Assembly (NCBI RefSeq): GCF_000949135.2
Contig: NZ_JTAN02000017.1
Location: forward strand, 394,108 to 458,107
DNA length: 64,000 nucleotides
Direction of reading: 5' to 3'
Source: Burkholderia sp. USMB20
Lineage (GTDB): Bacteria; Pseudomonadota; Gammaproteobacteria; Burkholderiales; Burkholderiaceae
The notes under the pieces were generated by a model. The model had not been told where the DNA came from. It ran no database searches and saw only the letters and a list, made by a program, of their open reading frames with translations. Numbering within the stretch: the first letter of the stretch is position 1; each line of letters starts with the position of its first letter. The position numbers and the translations under genes were made by a program. Shown here piece by piece: positions 1 to 9,320 of this stretch.

Positions 1-216
1 GTCGACGGCGCGCCCGACATCGAAGTCGCGCTGAAGTCGAACACGCTCGTGCAGGCGTCGTCGAGCCAGGATCCGTGGGCGATGGCGCAGCAGGCCGTCA
101 ACGTCGGCTACGGGATCATGAACGGCCAGAAGCCGGCCAACCCGATGATCCTGATCGAGCCGACGCTCGTCACGCGCGACAACGTGAAGGCTTACAAAGG
201 CTGGAGCTCGCACTGA
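1..216 (+). CDS. Sugar ABC transporter substrate-binding protein, C-terminal end (partial)
   Basis: The window opens inside a reading frame that runs in frame 1 to a TGA at 214-216, giving the last 71 residues of a protein. The tail (…DPWAMAQQAVNVGYGIMNG…PTLVTRDNVKAYKGW…) has the look of a periplasmic sugar-binding protein of the ribose/xylose type that feeds an ABC importer. The frame ends 33 bases before pgi, and the next four genes are sugar-metabolic, so it is probably the upstream part of the same catabolic operon. The sugar cannot be read from this fragment. Family call is fairly sure; the exact subfamily is not. Confidence 0.75.
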   Translation, partial: VDGAPDIEVALKSNTLVQASSSQDPWAMAQQAVNVGYGIMNGQKPANPMILIEPTLVTRDNVKAYKGWSSH

Positions 217-249
217 CCCGTCCCAACGCATCCCAGGCCTGACACGACC

Positions 250-1848
250 ATGACCTCACTGACCCAAACGCGCGCGTGGCGCGCGCTCGCCAGCCATCGG
301 GACGCGTTGTCCGGCGTCTCGATTCGCGCACGATTCGACCGCGACCCGGCACGCGCATCGCGCTTCAGCCTCGAGGCGGCCGGGCTTTTCGTCGATTACT
401 CGAAGAACCCCGTCGACGACGAAACCATCGCCCTGCTGGTCGCCCTCGCCCAGGAGGCGGGCGTCGATGCGCATCGCAACGCGATGTTCGCCGGCGAGCG
501 CATCAATCGCACGGAGAACCGCGCGGTGTTGCACGTCGCGCTGCGCGACCGTTCGGGTGCGCCGCGTATCGTCGACGACGTCGACGTGTCGCGGCAGGTC
601 AGCGACGTGCTGGCCCGGATGCGGCGCTTCTCCCACGCGGTTCGCTCGGGTGAGTGGCGCGGCCACACGGGTCGCGAGATCACCGACGTCGTCAACATCG
701 GCATCGGCGGCTCGGACCTGGGGCCGAAGATGGTGTGCGAGGCGCTCAAGCCTTACGCGCACGAACGGTTGACGGTGCATTTCGTGTCGAACGTGGACGC
801 AGCCGACATCGCCGAAGTGCTCAAGCGCGTGAACCCGGAGACGACGCTGTTCATCGTGTCGTCGAAAACGTTCACGACCCGTGAGACGCTCCTGAACGCC
901 CATACCGCCCGCGCCTGGCTGCTCGACAGCGGCGCGCCGGACGCGGCGATCGCCCGCCACTTCGTCGCCGTGTCGACGAATGCCACGGCCGTTGCGGAAT
1001 TCGGCATCGATACCGACAACATGTTCGCGTTCTGGGACTGGGTGGGCGGACGCTACTCGTTGTGGTCCGCCATCGGGTTGCCGATCGCGATCATGGCCGG
1101 CATGGACGCGTTCGAGCAACTGCTCGACGGCGCGCACGCGATGGACCGTCACTTCGCGCAAGCACCGCTTGCCTGCAACCTGCCCGTCCTGCTCGCCCTG
1201 ATCGGCATCTGGCATCAGAACTTCCTCGGTACGACGAGCCAGTTGATCGCGCCATACGACAACTATCTGCACCGGTTGCCCGCGTACCTGCAGCAGCTCG
1301 ACATGGAAAGCAACGGCAAATCGGTGACGCTCGGCGGCGAGCGCGTCGATTACGCGACCGGCCCGGTCATCTGGGGCGAACCGGGTACGAACGGGCAACA
1401 CGCGTTCTTCCAGCTCCTGCACCAGGGTACCGCGATCATTCCGACCGACTTCATCGTGTGCATGCGGCCGCATCACGCGTTCGATCATCACCATGCCGTC
1501 CTCGTCGCAAACTGTTTCGCGCAGTCGGAGGCCTTGATGAACGGATCGCGCTCGACGACCGAACCGCATCGCAATTTCGAAGGCGACCGGCCCACGAACA
1601 CGATCTGCCTGGACACGCTCGATCCGGCATCCCTCGGCGCGCTGATCGCGTTGTACGAACACAAGGTATTCGTGCAAGGCGTGGTATGGCGGATCAATTC
1701 GTTCGATCAATGGGGCGTCGAACTCGGCAAAAAGCTCGCGGTCGCGATCGAAGGCGAGTTACTCACCCCCGCGCAGATTCACTCGCACGACGGCTCGACC
1801 AACCAACTGATCAACCGCTTCAAGACGCGGCGCCACGCTGCGGCCTGA
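250..1848 (+). CDS. pgi: Glucose-6-phosphate isomerase
   Basis: Cytoplasmic enzyme interconverting glucose-6-phosphate and fructose-6-phosphate. The 532-residue product is close to the usual bacterial length (about 550). Family signatures are visible: [13 protein letters not shown] near residue 266, [13 protein letters not shown] near residue 382, and [13 protein letters not shown] near residue 485, plus the sugar-phosphate-binding [13 protein letters not shown] and [10 protein letters not shown] stretches. It starts at ATG 250, just after the ABC binding-protein gene, and is followed 16 bases later by a PfkB kinase and then zwf. In this setting it probably links an imported sugar, after phosphorylation, to glucose-6-phosphate and the Entner-Doudoroff route. 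It may be a second, operon-dedicated copy of pgi; the window cannot show whether another exists. Confidence 0.96.
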   Translation: MTSLTQTRAWRALASHRDALSGVSIRARFDRDPARASRFSLEAAGLFVDYSKNPVDDETIALLVALAQEAGVDAHRNAMFAGERINRTENRAVLHVALRDRSGAPRIVDDVDVSRQVSDVLARMRRFSHAVRSGEWRGHTGREITDVVNIGIGGSDLGPKMVCEALKPYAHERLTVHFVSNVDAADIAEVLKRVNPETTLFIVSSKTFTTRETLLNAHTARAWLLDSGAPDAAIARHFVAVSTNATAVAEFGIDTDNMFAFWDWVGGRYSLWSAIGLPIAIMAGMDAFEQLLDGAHAMDRHFAQAPLACNLPVLLALIGIWHQNFLGTTSQLIAPYDNYLHRLPAYLQQLDMESNGKSVTLGGERVDYATGPVIWGEPGTNGQHAFFQLLHQGTAIIPTDFIVCMRPHHAFDHHHAVLVANCFAQSEALMNGSRSTTEPHRNFEGDRPTNTICLDTLDPASLGALIALYEHKVFVQGVVWRINSFDQWGVELGKKLAVAIEGELLTPAQIHSHDGSTNQLINRFKTRRHAAA

Positions 1849-1864
1849 TCTCCCGAATCCCATC

Positions 1865-2797
1865 ATGAAGCTACCGCGACTGGTCATCTTCGGCGAAGCC
1901 CTGACCGATTTCATTCGAGACGACACGAACCGCTGGCACAGCGTTGCCGGCGGCGCATGCTGGAACGTCGCGCGCGTCGGCGCGCGCCTCGGCACGCCGA
2001 CCGGCTTTGCCGGTGCCGTGAGCGCCGACATATTCGGCGACGAGCTCATGCGAAAGAGCGCCGAAGCCGGCCTCGACATGCGCTTCACGCAGCAGGTCGA
2101 CCGCCCGCCGCTGCTTGCGATGGTGGTCGAGACGCGGCCGCCGAAATATTTCTTCATCGGCGAGAATAGCGCCGACCTCGCGTTCGATCCCGCCGCGTTG
2201 CCTTCGGACTGGCTCGACGCCGCCGAAATCATTCATTTCGGCTGTCTCGGCCTGGTGCGCGAGCCCCTCGCCTCGCGTCTGATCGACATTGCGCTCGCGG
2301 CGCGCGCCGCCGGCAAGCGGATTTCGTTCGATCCCAACTTTCGCGCGCCGATGGCCGACCCGTCGTACCGCGACACCTTGCGCACGATGATCGGTCTCTC
2401 GGACTACATCAAGGTGTCCGACGAAGATCTCGCCGGCCTGTTCCCGGAATTCGACGAGGCAGCCGCACTCGCGCAAATCCGTGCGTGGGCGCCGCAGGCT
2501 GCGGTGCTCGTCACGCGCGGCGCGGCCGGCATGGAACTCTTTGCCGGTGACGAAACGCTCGTTCAACCGGGCTTCAAGGTCACGGTCGCCGACACGGTCG
2601 GCTGCGGCGACGCGTGCGTCGGCAGCTGGATGGCGAGCCTGCTGACGCGCCCGGACGCGCCCGCGACGGAACATCTTCGATTCGCCGCCGCCTGTGCGGC
2701 GCTCGTCGCGTCGCACGCCGGCGCCTATGCGCCGACGGCGGCCGAAGTACATGCGCTGATCGAATCGGCCAACGCAGCCACGAGCGAAACGCCATGA
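1865..2797 (+). CDS. PfkB-family carbohydrate kinase (fructokinase-like)
   Basis: ATP-dependent sugar kinase of 310 residues. The N-terminal substrate-binding GGACWNVA segment and the C-terminal ATP/anion-hole motif DTVGCGDACVGSW are both clear; the latter is the DTxGAGD signature with Cys replacing the usual second Ala. FGEALTDFI at the N terminus is typical of the fructokinase/2-keto-3-deoxygluconate kinase branch. Between pgi and zwf, a fructokinase making fructose-6-phosphate for Pgi is the simplest reading, but substrate specificity in this family cannot be read from motifs. The stop codon overlaps the zwf start (ATGA at 2794-2797), implying translational coupling. Confidence 0.88.
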   Translation: MKLPRLVIFGEALTDFIRDDTNRWHSVAGGACWNVARVGARLGTPTGFAGAVSADIFGDELMRKSAEAGLDMRFTQQVDRPPLLAMVVETRPPKYFFIGENSADLAFDPAALPSDWLDAAEIIHFGCLGLVREPLASRLIDIALAARAAGKRISFDPNFRAPMADPSYRDTLRTMIGLSDYIKVSDEDLAGLFPEFDEAAALAQIRAWAPQAAVLVTRGAAGMELFAGDETLVQPGFKVTVADTVGCGDACVGSWMASLLTRPDAPATEHLRFAAACAALVASHAGAYAPTAAEVHALIESANAATSETP

Positions 2798-4266
2798 ATG
2801 CGCACCTCCCGTTCTCCGATACCCAGGCTCCGTTCGAATTCGTGCTGTTCGGCGGCACCGGCGATCTCGCGATGCGCAAGATCCTGCCGGCGCTCTACTC
2901 CGCTCACCGCGATGGCCTGCTCGCCCCCGCGGGACGCATCATCGCGGTTGCGCAGAACGAACTCGATACCGCCGGCTACCTCGACTGGGTCGACGTGTCG
3001 GTGCGACCGCATCTGACGCAGGCCCGGTTCGACGAAAGCGCGTGGCGCGGCTTCCGCGAACGGCTCTCGTACGTGGCGCTCGACGCAAGCCAGGCCGGCG
3101 CCTTCTCGCGTCTGGCCGACGCGCTCTCGCCGGCGTCGTCGCGCCAGATCTTCTATCTGGCGACCGGGCCATCGCTGTTCGTGCCGATTTGCCGCGCGCT
3201 CGCGCAGGCTGGGCTCGCTCCGCCGACCTCGCGAATCGTGCTCGAAAAACCGTTGGGCTACGATCTCGCGTCGTCGACGGCGATCAACGATGCGGTCGGC
3301 CAGATTTTTTCCGAAGAGCAGATCTACCGGATCGATCATTACCTCGGCAAGGAAGCCGTGCAAAACTTGTTCGCGCTGCGGTTCGCCAACGTGATGTTCG
3401 AGCCTCTGTGGCGCCGTGAATGGATCGACAACATTCAGATCACGGTTGCCGAGGAACTCGGCGTCGGCGGGCGCGGCGGGTTTTACGACCAGACCGGCGC
3501 GCTGCGCGACATGGTGCAGAACCATCTGCTGCAGTTGCTTGCGATCGTCGCCATGGAACCGCCTCAGTCGATGGAAGCCGACGCCGTGCGCGACGAGAAG
3601 CTGCGCGTGCTGCGCGCGCTCAAGCCGCTCACCGAGGAAGCCTTGCATCAGAGCGTCGTGCGCGGACAGTATCGCGCGGGGGTGGTCCGCGGAGAGTCGG
3701 TACCGGGTTACCTCGACGAATCCGGGATCCGGGCCGACAGTCCGACCGAGACGTTCGTCGCGCTCAAGGCCGAGGTCGAAAACTGGCGCTGGGCCGGCGT
3801 GCCGTTCTTTCTGCGCACCGGCAAGCGGCTGGCGCGACGCGTGGCTGAAATCGTCGTCACGTTCAAGCGCCCGCCGCATTCGACGCTCGGTCCGACGGCG
3901 CTGCTGGCAGGCTCGAACCGGTTGACGATCCAGCTGCAACCGGACGAATCGATTCGCCTGAGCACGCTCGCGAAGCGGCCGGGGCTCGGCATGACCTTGC
4001 AAGGTGTCTACCTCGATCTCGCGTTCGACCGCTTCTTTCGGCAAGACCGGATGGAGGCGTATCAGCGCCTGTTGCTCGACGTGATCGCCGGCCGGCTCGC
4101 GCTGTTCGTGCGTCGCGACGAACAGGAAGCCGCATGGCGCTGGGTCGCGCCGATTCTCGACCTGAAAGCGGCGCCCAAACCCTATTCGGCCGGAAACTGG
4201 GGGCCTGCGCAGGCCAGCGCGTTGCTGGCGAGATACGGCACCTGCTGGAGCGAGGAAGAGAACTGA
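2794..4266 (+). CDS. zwf: Glucose-6-phosphate 1-dehydrogenase
   Basis: NAD(P)+-dependent oxidation of glucose-6-phosphate to 6-phosphogluconolactone. The start is the ATG that overlaps the kinase stop codon, giving 490 residues, the normal length. The dinucleotide-binding LFGGTGDLAMRKILPALY segment lies near residues 18-35 and the active-site signature IDHYLGKEA at about residue 180. FLRTGKRL and the C-terminal YSAGNWGP are also typical. Fourth gene of the sugar operon after pgi and the kinase, so imported sugar would be routed to 6-phosphogluconate. Confidence 0.96.
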   Translation: MNAHLPFSDTQAPFEFVLFGGTGDLAMRKILPALYSAHRDGLLAPAGRIIAVAQNELDTAGYLDWVDVSVRPHLTQARFDESAWRGFRERLSYVALDASQAGAFSRLADALSPASSRQIFYLATGPSLFVPICRALAQAGLAPPTSRIVLEKPLGYDLASSTAINDAVGQIFSEEQIYRIDHYLGKEAVQNLFALRFANVMFEPLWRREWIDNIQITVAEELGVGGRGGFYDQTGALRDMVQNHLLQLLAIVAMEPPQSMEADAVRDEKLRVLRALKPLTEEALHQSVVRGQYRAGVVRGESVPGYLDESGIRADSPTETFVALKAEVENWRWAGVPFFLRTGKRLARRVAEIVVTFKRPPHSTLGPTALLAGSNRLTIQLQPDESIRLSTLAKRPGLGMTLQGVYLDLAFDRFFRQDRMEAYQRLLLDVIAGRLALFVRRDEQEAAWRWVAPILDLKAAPKPYSAGNWGPAQASALLARYGTCWSEEEN

Positions 4267-4277
4267 TCCGCTCCGGC

Positions 4278-5360
4278 ATGCCTCTTCCTATCGTGGAAGC
4301 GTTTTCTCCGACTACACCTGACGAAGCAATGGATACAGTCTGGCATCTCAAATGGGCGCACGGCGCGTTCGATCTCCATGCAGCAGGAGGTATGCTCGGC
4401 GGCGTTGCATTACAGCAAGGCGGCCGCACGATCCGTCCGTTTTACGAAGCGCCGTGGCTCGGCCAGGCCGAGCCGCAACCCGCGGGGCTGCTGGGCGTCA
4501 TGCGAAGCGAATTCCCGTGCGTGCCATTCGGTGTTCCCTACTCTCCCGACCTACTGCCCCCCGGCTGGCGGAAGGCCGCCGCAACGCCGATCGTCCCGGA
4601 TGACGTCGCACTCGACACCAGCGACGACCTTCAGCATGGTTACGGCTGTACCGGCGTGTGGTCACTCGTGAGGCAAACCGCGCACGAGATCGAAATTGAA
4701 ATCGAATACCCCGAGACCTCGTCGATCGCACGACTGACTCGCATCGTGCGCGCCGATCCGGCTTGCGCTGCCTTCGACATCGTTCTCCGTATCGAAGCAC
4801 GCAAGTCGGCTCGCTGCCCCATCGGTCTGCATCCGAATCTCGCGCTGCCGACGCTCACCGGCGCGTTTCGAATCGAGCCCGGCACGTACCGTTTCGGCAT
4901 GGTGCACCCGGCAGGTCCAGAACCGCGCGTATCGAGCGCGCTGGCCGGCGCGACGTTCGAATCACTCGAGCGCGTACCGCTCGGCGAGGGCAGCTTCGGT
5001 GCATTCGACCAGCTGCCGCTCGCGCAGCCCACGGAAGAAATCCTGCAGCTCTGCGGAATCGACGGTTCCGTCACGATGACCGACGCCGTCGCCGGCGCAC
5101 GCTATCGCCTGACCTGGGATGCCGATGCGCTGCCGTCGCTGCTGTTGTGGATCAGCAACCGCGGACGTGCGTATGCGCCGTGGAACGGCCGCAACCTCTG
5201 CGTGGGCATCGAGCCGGTCGCGAGCGCATTCGAGCTTGGCCGTGCGGCATCGCTCGCGCCCAATCCGATCAATTCCCGCGGGGTCCGGACGGCACTTGCA
5301 TTGAATCCTGACACGCCAACTGAAATCGCCTACCGATTCGAGGTGCTCGCCGCACGTTAG
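4278..5360 (+). CDS. Aldose 1-epimerase (galactose mutarotase-like)
   Basis: Interconverts alpha and beta anomers of hexoses. The 360-residue product carries the family's catalytic pair: His185 in GLHPNLALP (general acid) and Glu312 in CVGIEPV (general base). The ATG at 4278 is used; an in-frame ATG at 4329 gives a protein 17 residues shorter and cannot be excluded, since neither has a strong Shine-Dalgarno. It sits 11 bases after zwf and is the last gene of the sugar operon, followed by a GC hairpin at 5411-5426. A broad D-hexose-6-phosphate epimerase role is an alternative. Confidence 0.85.
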   Translation: MPLPIVEAFSPTTPDEAMDTVWHLKWAHGAFDLHAAGGMLGGVALQQGGRTIRPFYEAPWLGQAEPQPAGLLGVMRSEFPCVPFGVPYSPDLLPPGWRKAAATPIVPDDVALDTSDDLQHGYGCTGVWSLVRQTAHEIEIEIEYPETSSIARLTRIVRADPACAAFDIVLRIEARKSARCPIGLHPNLALPTLTGAFRIEPGTYRFGMVHPAGPEPRVSSALAGATFESLERVPLGEGSFGAFDQLPLAQPTEEILQLCGIDGSVTMTDAVAGARYRLTWDADALPSLLLWISNRGRAYAPWNGRNLCVGIEPVASAFELGRAASLAPNPINSRGVRTALALNPDTPTEIAYRFEVLAAR

Positions 5361-5706
5361 GCGTGCATCGTGGATCGGACCGATCGCGCTGCAGATCGTC
5401 GGCAAGGGACGCCGGGCAAGCCCGGCTTCATGAGCGTCAGACCGTCCGGCATTTCATATATGAATAGTTGTACTACGTGACTCTCCCGTAGTTTCGTCCC
5501 ACATCAATACCGACCAAGGAGACCTTTTCGTCCAGTTTGCCTGGCTGGACATGCCGCAAGCGAAGAACATTTCACTTTCCCTGTTGATACGCGATCCGTT
5601 TTTCACGACAGATAATTTCGTTTTCCTTAATTTATTCAATAAAAAACTGACCGGGTCTGTTGTGCCGCAGTCACACGTTTTCTTTCTGACAGGTTTGGAG
5701 CCAATT
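5361..5706. other. Intergenic region upstream of the porin
   Basis: 346 bases without a credible gene. It holds the operon-end hairpin at 5411-5426 and an inverted repeat ACTACG-N9-CGTAGT at 5472-5492. The stretch 5560-5700 is clearly AT-richer than the flanking genes and probably holds the porin promoter and leader. An in-frame extension of the porin upstream to 5551 exists, but it lacks a signal peptide and is not used. Confidence 0.5.
5411..5426 (+). terminator. Hairpin after the sugar operon
   Basis: GCCGGGC (5411-5417), two bases, then GCCCGGC (5420-5426) form a perfect GC-rich stem followed by TTCA, about 50 bases past the epimerase stop. It is a plausible terminator of the sugar operon, although there is no proper T-run. 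Confidence 0.45.
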
Positions 5707-6810
5707 ATGAAAAAAGCAATACTCGCCGCCACGTTGATGTCCGCAGGCATCGTCGCCCACGCACAAAGCAGTGTCACGCTCTACGGCCGCCTCGACGCCG
5801 GCATCGAGTACCTGAGCGGCATTGCCAACGGCAACGGCGGCACGACGAGCCGCTGGCGTGCCGAAAGCGGCGACTGGGGCACCAGCCTGTGGGGCTTGAA
5901 GGGCTCCGAGGATCTCGGCGGTGGAAACAAGGCGGTCTTCCACCTCGAGGGCTCGTTCAATGCGATGAACGGCAGCCTCGGCGGCACCGGGTCCATTTGG
6001 GATCGCTGGGCAACGGTCGGTTTTTCCAACGACGCTTACGGCACGCTGCTGCTCGGCCGCGAGCTCTCGATTTCGAACGGATTGTGGGACTTCGATCCGC
6101 TCGGCCAGACGTCCTGGTCGTCCGGTTCGCTCGTGCGCGGGCGCAACTGGAACAAGACGAGCAACAACATTTCGTACCAGTCGCCGAGCTTCTACGGTTT
6201 CGACGTGTACGGCCAGTATTCGCTGTCGAACGCCACCAGCTGGAATGGTAACGGCACGACCGCACAAGGTCGTGCCGACGGCCTGCAACTGACCTACACG
6301 AATCCGTACTTCCAGGTGCGCGGCATCTACGACGAGGCGCGCGACGTCAATGGCAAGTTCTCGGACGTGTTCAACTATTCCCGGGAGTACTTCGCGGGCG
6401 TGAACGTATTCCTCGGCCAGTTCAAGCTGCAGGCGGCCTATCAGGCCTCGCACGCGAACGGCGCGCCGACCGCCAACAACGGGATTACGTCGACGCAGCA
6501 GGTCTGGGGCGGCGTCACGTGGCAGGCGACGCCGGCTGCGGCCTTGACCGGTGCCGTCTATCACGTCAACGCGAACCATGGCGGCGGCAACGCCAACATC
6601 TATACGGTTGGCGGCACGTACAACATCTCGAAGCGCACGCTCTTCGACATGCAGATTGCTACCGTTCGCAACAGCAAGAACGCGAACTTCGGTCTGGAGT
6701 CGAACGCGGCGGGTGCCGGCGGCCCGATCGCCGGCGGCGGCTACAACGACAATCCGACACCCGGGCATAGCCAGACGGGTGTCTATGCGGGCATCCAGCA
6801 TTTGTTCTGA
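5707..6810 (+). CDS. Gram-negative outer-membrane porin (Burkholderia OpcP/OmpC-like)
   Basis: A trimeric 16-stranded beta-barrel general porin. The start at ATG 5707 gives a classic signal peptide (MKKAILAATLMSAGIVAHAQ) cut before SSVTLYGRLDAG, the standard Burkholderiales porin N terminus. There is a GGAG at 5697-5700. Internal features are typical: WGLKGSEDLGGG near residue 60, a variable middle, and a C terminus ending GVYAGIQHLF with the terminal Phe recognised by the BAM complex. Mature length (about 347 residues) fits the family. It follows the sugar operon and may help supply its substrate, but porins of this type are non-specific. Confidence 0.93.
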   Translation: MKKAILAATLMSAGIVAHAQSSVTLYGRLDAGIEYLSGIANGNGGTTSRWRAESGDWGTSLWGLKGSEDLGGGNKAVFHLEGSFNAMNGSLGGTGSIWDRWATVGFSNDAYGTLLLGRELSISNGLWDFDPLGQTSWSSGSLVRGRNWNKTSNNISYQSPSFYGFDVYGQYSLSNATSWNGNGTTAQGRADGLQLTYTNPYFQVRGIYDEARDVNGKFSDVFNYSREYFAGVNVFLGQFKLQAAYQASHANGAPTANNGITSTQQVWGGVTWQATPAAALTGAVYHVNANHGGGNANIYTVGGTYNISKRTLFDMQIATVRNSKNANFGLESNAAGAGGPIAGGGYNDNPTPGHSQTGVYAGIQHLF

Positions 6811-6821
6811 TGCGATCTCGC

Positions 6822-6864
6822 ACACGGGCTAGAAGCGCCATGCAATGCCGCTGCTAGCCCGTGT
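6822..6864 (+). terminator. Long hairpin downstream of the porin
   Basis: ACACGGGCTAG (6822-6832) pairs perfectly with CTAGCCCGTGT (6854-6864) around a 21-base loop that can itself pair through AGCG/CGCT. It starts 11 bases after the porin stop. There is no T-run, so it may be an mRNA-stabilising 3' hairpin or a Rho-assisted terminator. Confidence 0.6.
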
Positions 6865-7058
6865 CCGGGTGCGATGCGCCGTCAGGCCATCGCACCGCAC
6901 GCATCGACAGAATGCCAGGCCTGGAATCGATCGGAATGCGCGCCGGGCCAGCCGCCCGGACGCATGACGACACCCGCCGTGGCGACGCGGCAATCAGCCA
7001 GGCAAGCGAAACGGAATTCACGGGCAGGCCGGGAATGGCATGAAGAGGGAAAGCACCT

Positions 7059-7283
7059 TCACGACGACGTAGCCGACAGATCGCCCGGCTTGCCGCACAC
7101 GCCGCTCAGCGAGCGCGCATGGCCGAGCCAGAGCACGAGCGAGCCCGTCGACACGGCGTCCGGCACGACGAATGCGGTCGGATAACCGAAGTGCTGCGCG
7201 AGCACGCCGCCCAGCGCCGGACTGAGCGCCGCGCCGATACCCTGCGCGGTAAGGCACTTGACCTTGAATCGTGCCTCCACCAT
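7059..7283 (-). pseudogene. Remnant of an MFS transporter
   Basis: A minus-strand frame reads …AQGIGAALSPALGGVLAQHFGYPTAFVV…, which closely matches the loop and helix region found in the C-terminal half of major facilitator transporters (G-I-G-A-A-L-S, A-x-H-F-G-Y). Only about 50 recognisable residues survive, with no start, no upstream helices and no neighbouring frame that completes the protein. It is read as a decayed scrap in the 6811-7399 gap between the porin and the alkylation repair gene. Confidence 0.55.
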
Positions 7284-7399
7284 GAGCCAGTACCCGCAAG
7301 GTTCTCCAATTCGGCCCCGTCAAACCGGAATTTGCGCCACCCGCCCGAACACTCGATAGGCTCTAAAAAGCAGACGCGATACGCTCCGGGCAAGGCCAC

Positions 7400-8509
7400 T
7401 TACACGACAAGCTCGAAGAACGATTGCGCGACGACCTGGCCGTTGACGATCAGCTCGACCTCGTGCCGGCCCGCATAGTGCCGGCGCGTAGTGAAATCGC
7501 GGATCGCCCGGTTGTGCCTCAGCGTGACGCGCTCGCCGGGTTCGAGAATCAGCCCCTTCAGCTTGAACACCTTCGGCGAGGCCTCGCCATTTTGCTTCAC
7601 GTACGCGATCCGGTAATCGACGACGAGCCGCTGCGCGACGTCGGCCGTGGAATGCAGCTCGCAGTCGAGCGCGATCGACTCGCCGAGCGCCACCTGCGCG
7701 GGCATCACGCCGAACGGGCCGACGGCGATGCGCGGCGCGCTTTCGGCGCCGAGTATCGCGAGCGCGCACGCATCGCCCTGCTTCACGAGCGTGCGCAGCG
7801 CATGCCGGACGATCCAGCGCGTATGCGGATGATCGTCGCCCCATCGTTCGGCGCAATCGAGCACCCAGGCCGGATGCGATTTCGCCACATCGTTCAGGTG
7901 ATTCGCGACCGAGCGGCGCACGTATGCGCTCGGGTCCGCGCGAAGCGTGTCGAGGATCCGTGCCGCGAGCGCCGGGTCGGCCTCGATCTCGCGCAGACGG
8001 AACGACCACGGCAAGCGCGGGCGGCTTCCCTCGCTGGCGAGCCGGCGCACGGCATCGTCCGCATCATGCGACCAGGCCTCCATCGTCGCGAGCGCGCGCG
8101 CCGTATCGATGCGCAGGAATTCGCGCACCGCGAATTCCGACGTGCCGAACAGCGTGAAGCATTTCAGCGCGTCCATCGAACGGTCGAACGCGTGCCGACC
8201 GTACTGCCCGACATAGTCGGGCGCGACGAGCGACACGAATCCGCGGCCCAATCGTGGCGCCGCCTCCTGCAGCAGCGCCAGCACGGCGTCGTATCCGCCG
8301 GGCAATGAACGCGCCGCCGCGTCGATCGCGACGCTGGCGCGCCTCACACGCTCCATCAGCGTCAGGTCGCCAAGGCCGTCAAGCGCCGTCGCCAGAAATG
8401 CCTCCCGGTCGAACGCAGGTTCGATCGCATGCAGCACGTCGGACAGCGTGCGGAATCGCTGCTCGGACAGCGAATCTTTCAGCAGGACGGGAACTTGAGT
8501 GGTGGTCAT
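7400..8509 (-). CDS. DNA alkylation repair protein (AlkD-like HEAT-repeat family)
   Basis: A 369-residue cytoplasmic protein built of helical repeats. The stretch ADPSAYVRRSVANHLNDVAK, followed by HPAWVLDCAERW, is characteristic of AlkD-like alkylpurine DNA glycosylases/DNA alkylation repair proteins, with HEAT-like repeats at about residues 60-270. A C-terminal beta-rich extension (about 270-369) is typical of the long Burkholderia/Pseudomonas form. The start is the ATG at 8509; longer forms to 8725 add only low-complexity arginine-rich sequence. It is core DNA just left of the accessory island. Function is inferred from the family; catalytic residues were not verified. Confidence 0.82.
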   Translation of the reverse strand: MTTTQVPVLLKDSLSEQRFRTLSDVLHAIEPAFDREAFLATALDGLGDLTLMERVRRASVAIDAAARSLPGGYDAVLALLQEAAPRLGRGFVSLVAPDYVGQYGRHAFDRSMDALKCFTLFGTSEFAVREFLRIDTARALATMEAWSHDADDAVRRLASEGSRPRLPWSFRLREIEADPALAARILDTLRADPSAYVRRSVANHLNDVAKSHPAWVLDCAERWGDDHPHTRWIVRHALRTLVKQGDACALAILGAESAPRIAVGPFGVMPAQVALGESIALDCELHSTADVAQRLVVDYRIAYVKQNGEASPKVFKLKGLILEPGERVTLRHNRAIRDFTTRRHYAGRHEVELIVNGQVVAQSFFELVV

Positions 8510-8661
8510 GACGGAAGGGAGACGCGGTGCGCCACTGATCGATGGATACGAAAGCGCACAGTATCGCCGAAGCCCATGCCATTTCCTGTCAGTAGACCGT
8601 GACCGGCCGGAACACGCTCGCGCGGGACGCAGCCGACTCGTGCTCATCGGCGCACTGGGTT

Positions 8662-8888
8662 TCACGCTCGACGGCATCGCGCGGCTATTGGCGATGACCG
8701 CGCGTCGGTCGTCGAGCGCGCCCACGTCTTGCCGAACGGCTTGTCGCGTTGCTTGCCACTGATACTGACACGAACAGACCAGATTTTCCCGCCGGCCGGC
8801 CCCACGCGCAGGGACGGTCCGCGCCGTCCGACAGGAAAGACCGCTTTCCGGTCGCCTTCGCAGCCTCGATTTGCCTGACCGTCAACGG
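8662..8888 (-). pseudogene. Remnant of a DUF4102-type tyrosine integrase (N-terminal arm-binding domain)
   Basis: The minus strand from about 8888 reads PLTVRQIEAAKATGKRSFLSDG in one frame and, after a frameshift, RVGPAGGKIWSVRVSISGKQ and RDKPFGKTWARS in another. Together they match the arm-type DNA-binding domain at the N terminus of P4-like island integrases (consensus: …I..AKP..K.Y.LSDG.GLYL.V.P.G.K.WR.RY…). The catalytic domain is missing. It marks an old island-integration site between the DNA alkylation repair gene and the defence island. Confidence 0.7.
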
Positions 8889-8961
8889 ACTCGTGATCGT
8901 CCTCCATCGATATCGTGCCCCGATCGGCCCACGCCTCCCGAGCAGAGCCGCCCCCACACCA

Positions 8962-9120
8962 CGAACCCTGAAAAACACGAAAAAGTTGCGGTTCGGAGAG
9001 GATTTCCGCGGCAGTGGTCGGATCATCCATTTCCGGAAAACCCTTGTCAGACGGGGCTCTGACGGATTTCAGCGGCCCCGGCCGGATCACCCGGAAAGTA
9101 ATCGCAATTCATATAACTTT
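8962..9120. repeat. Left diverged copy of an att-like/integrase-upstream region
   Basis: Starting CGAACCCTGAAAAACACGA, this stretch runs collinearly with 29551-29703. Shared blocks in the same order are GTTGCGG/TTGCGG, CCCTTGTCAG/CCCTTGCCAG, GACGGATTTCA/GACGGATTCCA, a GGATCACCC/GGAACACCC block, and ATTCATATAACTTT/ATTCATTTAACTTT. The spans are similar (about 150 and 143 bases). It lies immediately upstream of the integrase remnant, as expected for an attachment region. Confidence 0.55.
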
Positions 9121-9199
9121 GAATCATGGCTGTGTCCCGAGGCAATGCCAGTAAGGCTTTACGCTCCGCCCCCAAAAATCGAACTTCCCTTACCCCAGT

Positions 9200-9223
9200 C
9201 GAACACTAAAAAAACACTAAAAA
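9200..9223. repeat. Left direct repeat of the island (att-like core)
   Basis: A 24-base element, CGAACACTAAAAA followed by AACACTAAAAA, identical at 23 of 24 positions to 29551-29574. Within it ACTAAAAA occurs twice. The copy is separated from its partner by 20.35 kb containing only accessory genes. Interpreted as an island attachment core. Confidence 0.6.
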
Positions 9224-9320
9224 GCAGCCGCGACGAAGCCCCAGATCCGGCGAGCGCGGGAAGTCGGCAGCGTTCTCGGCAGCATCCGAACTACTCGTCG
9301 TGTATGAGTGATCGGTACGA

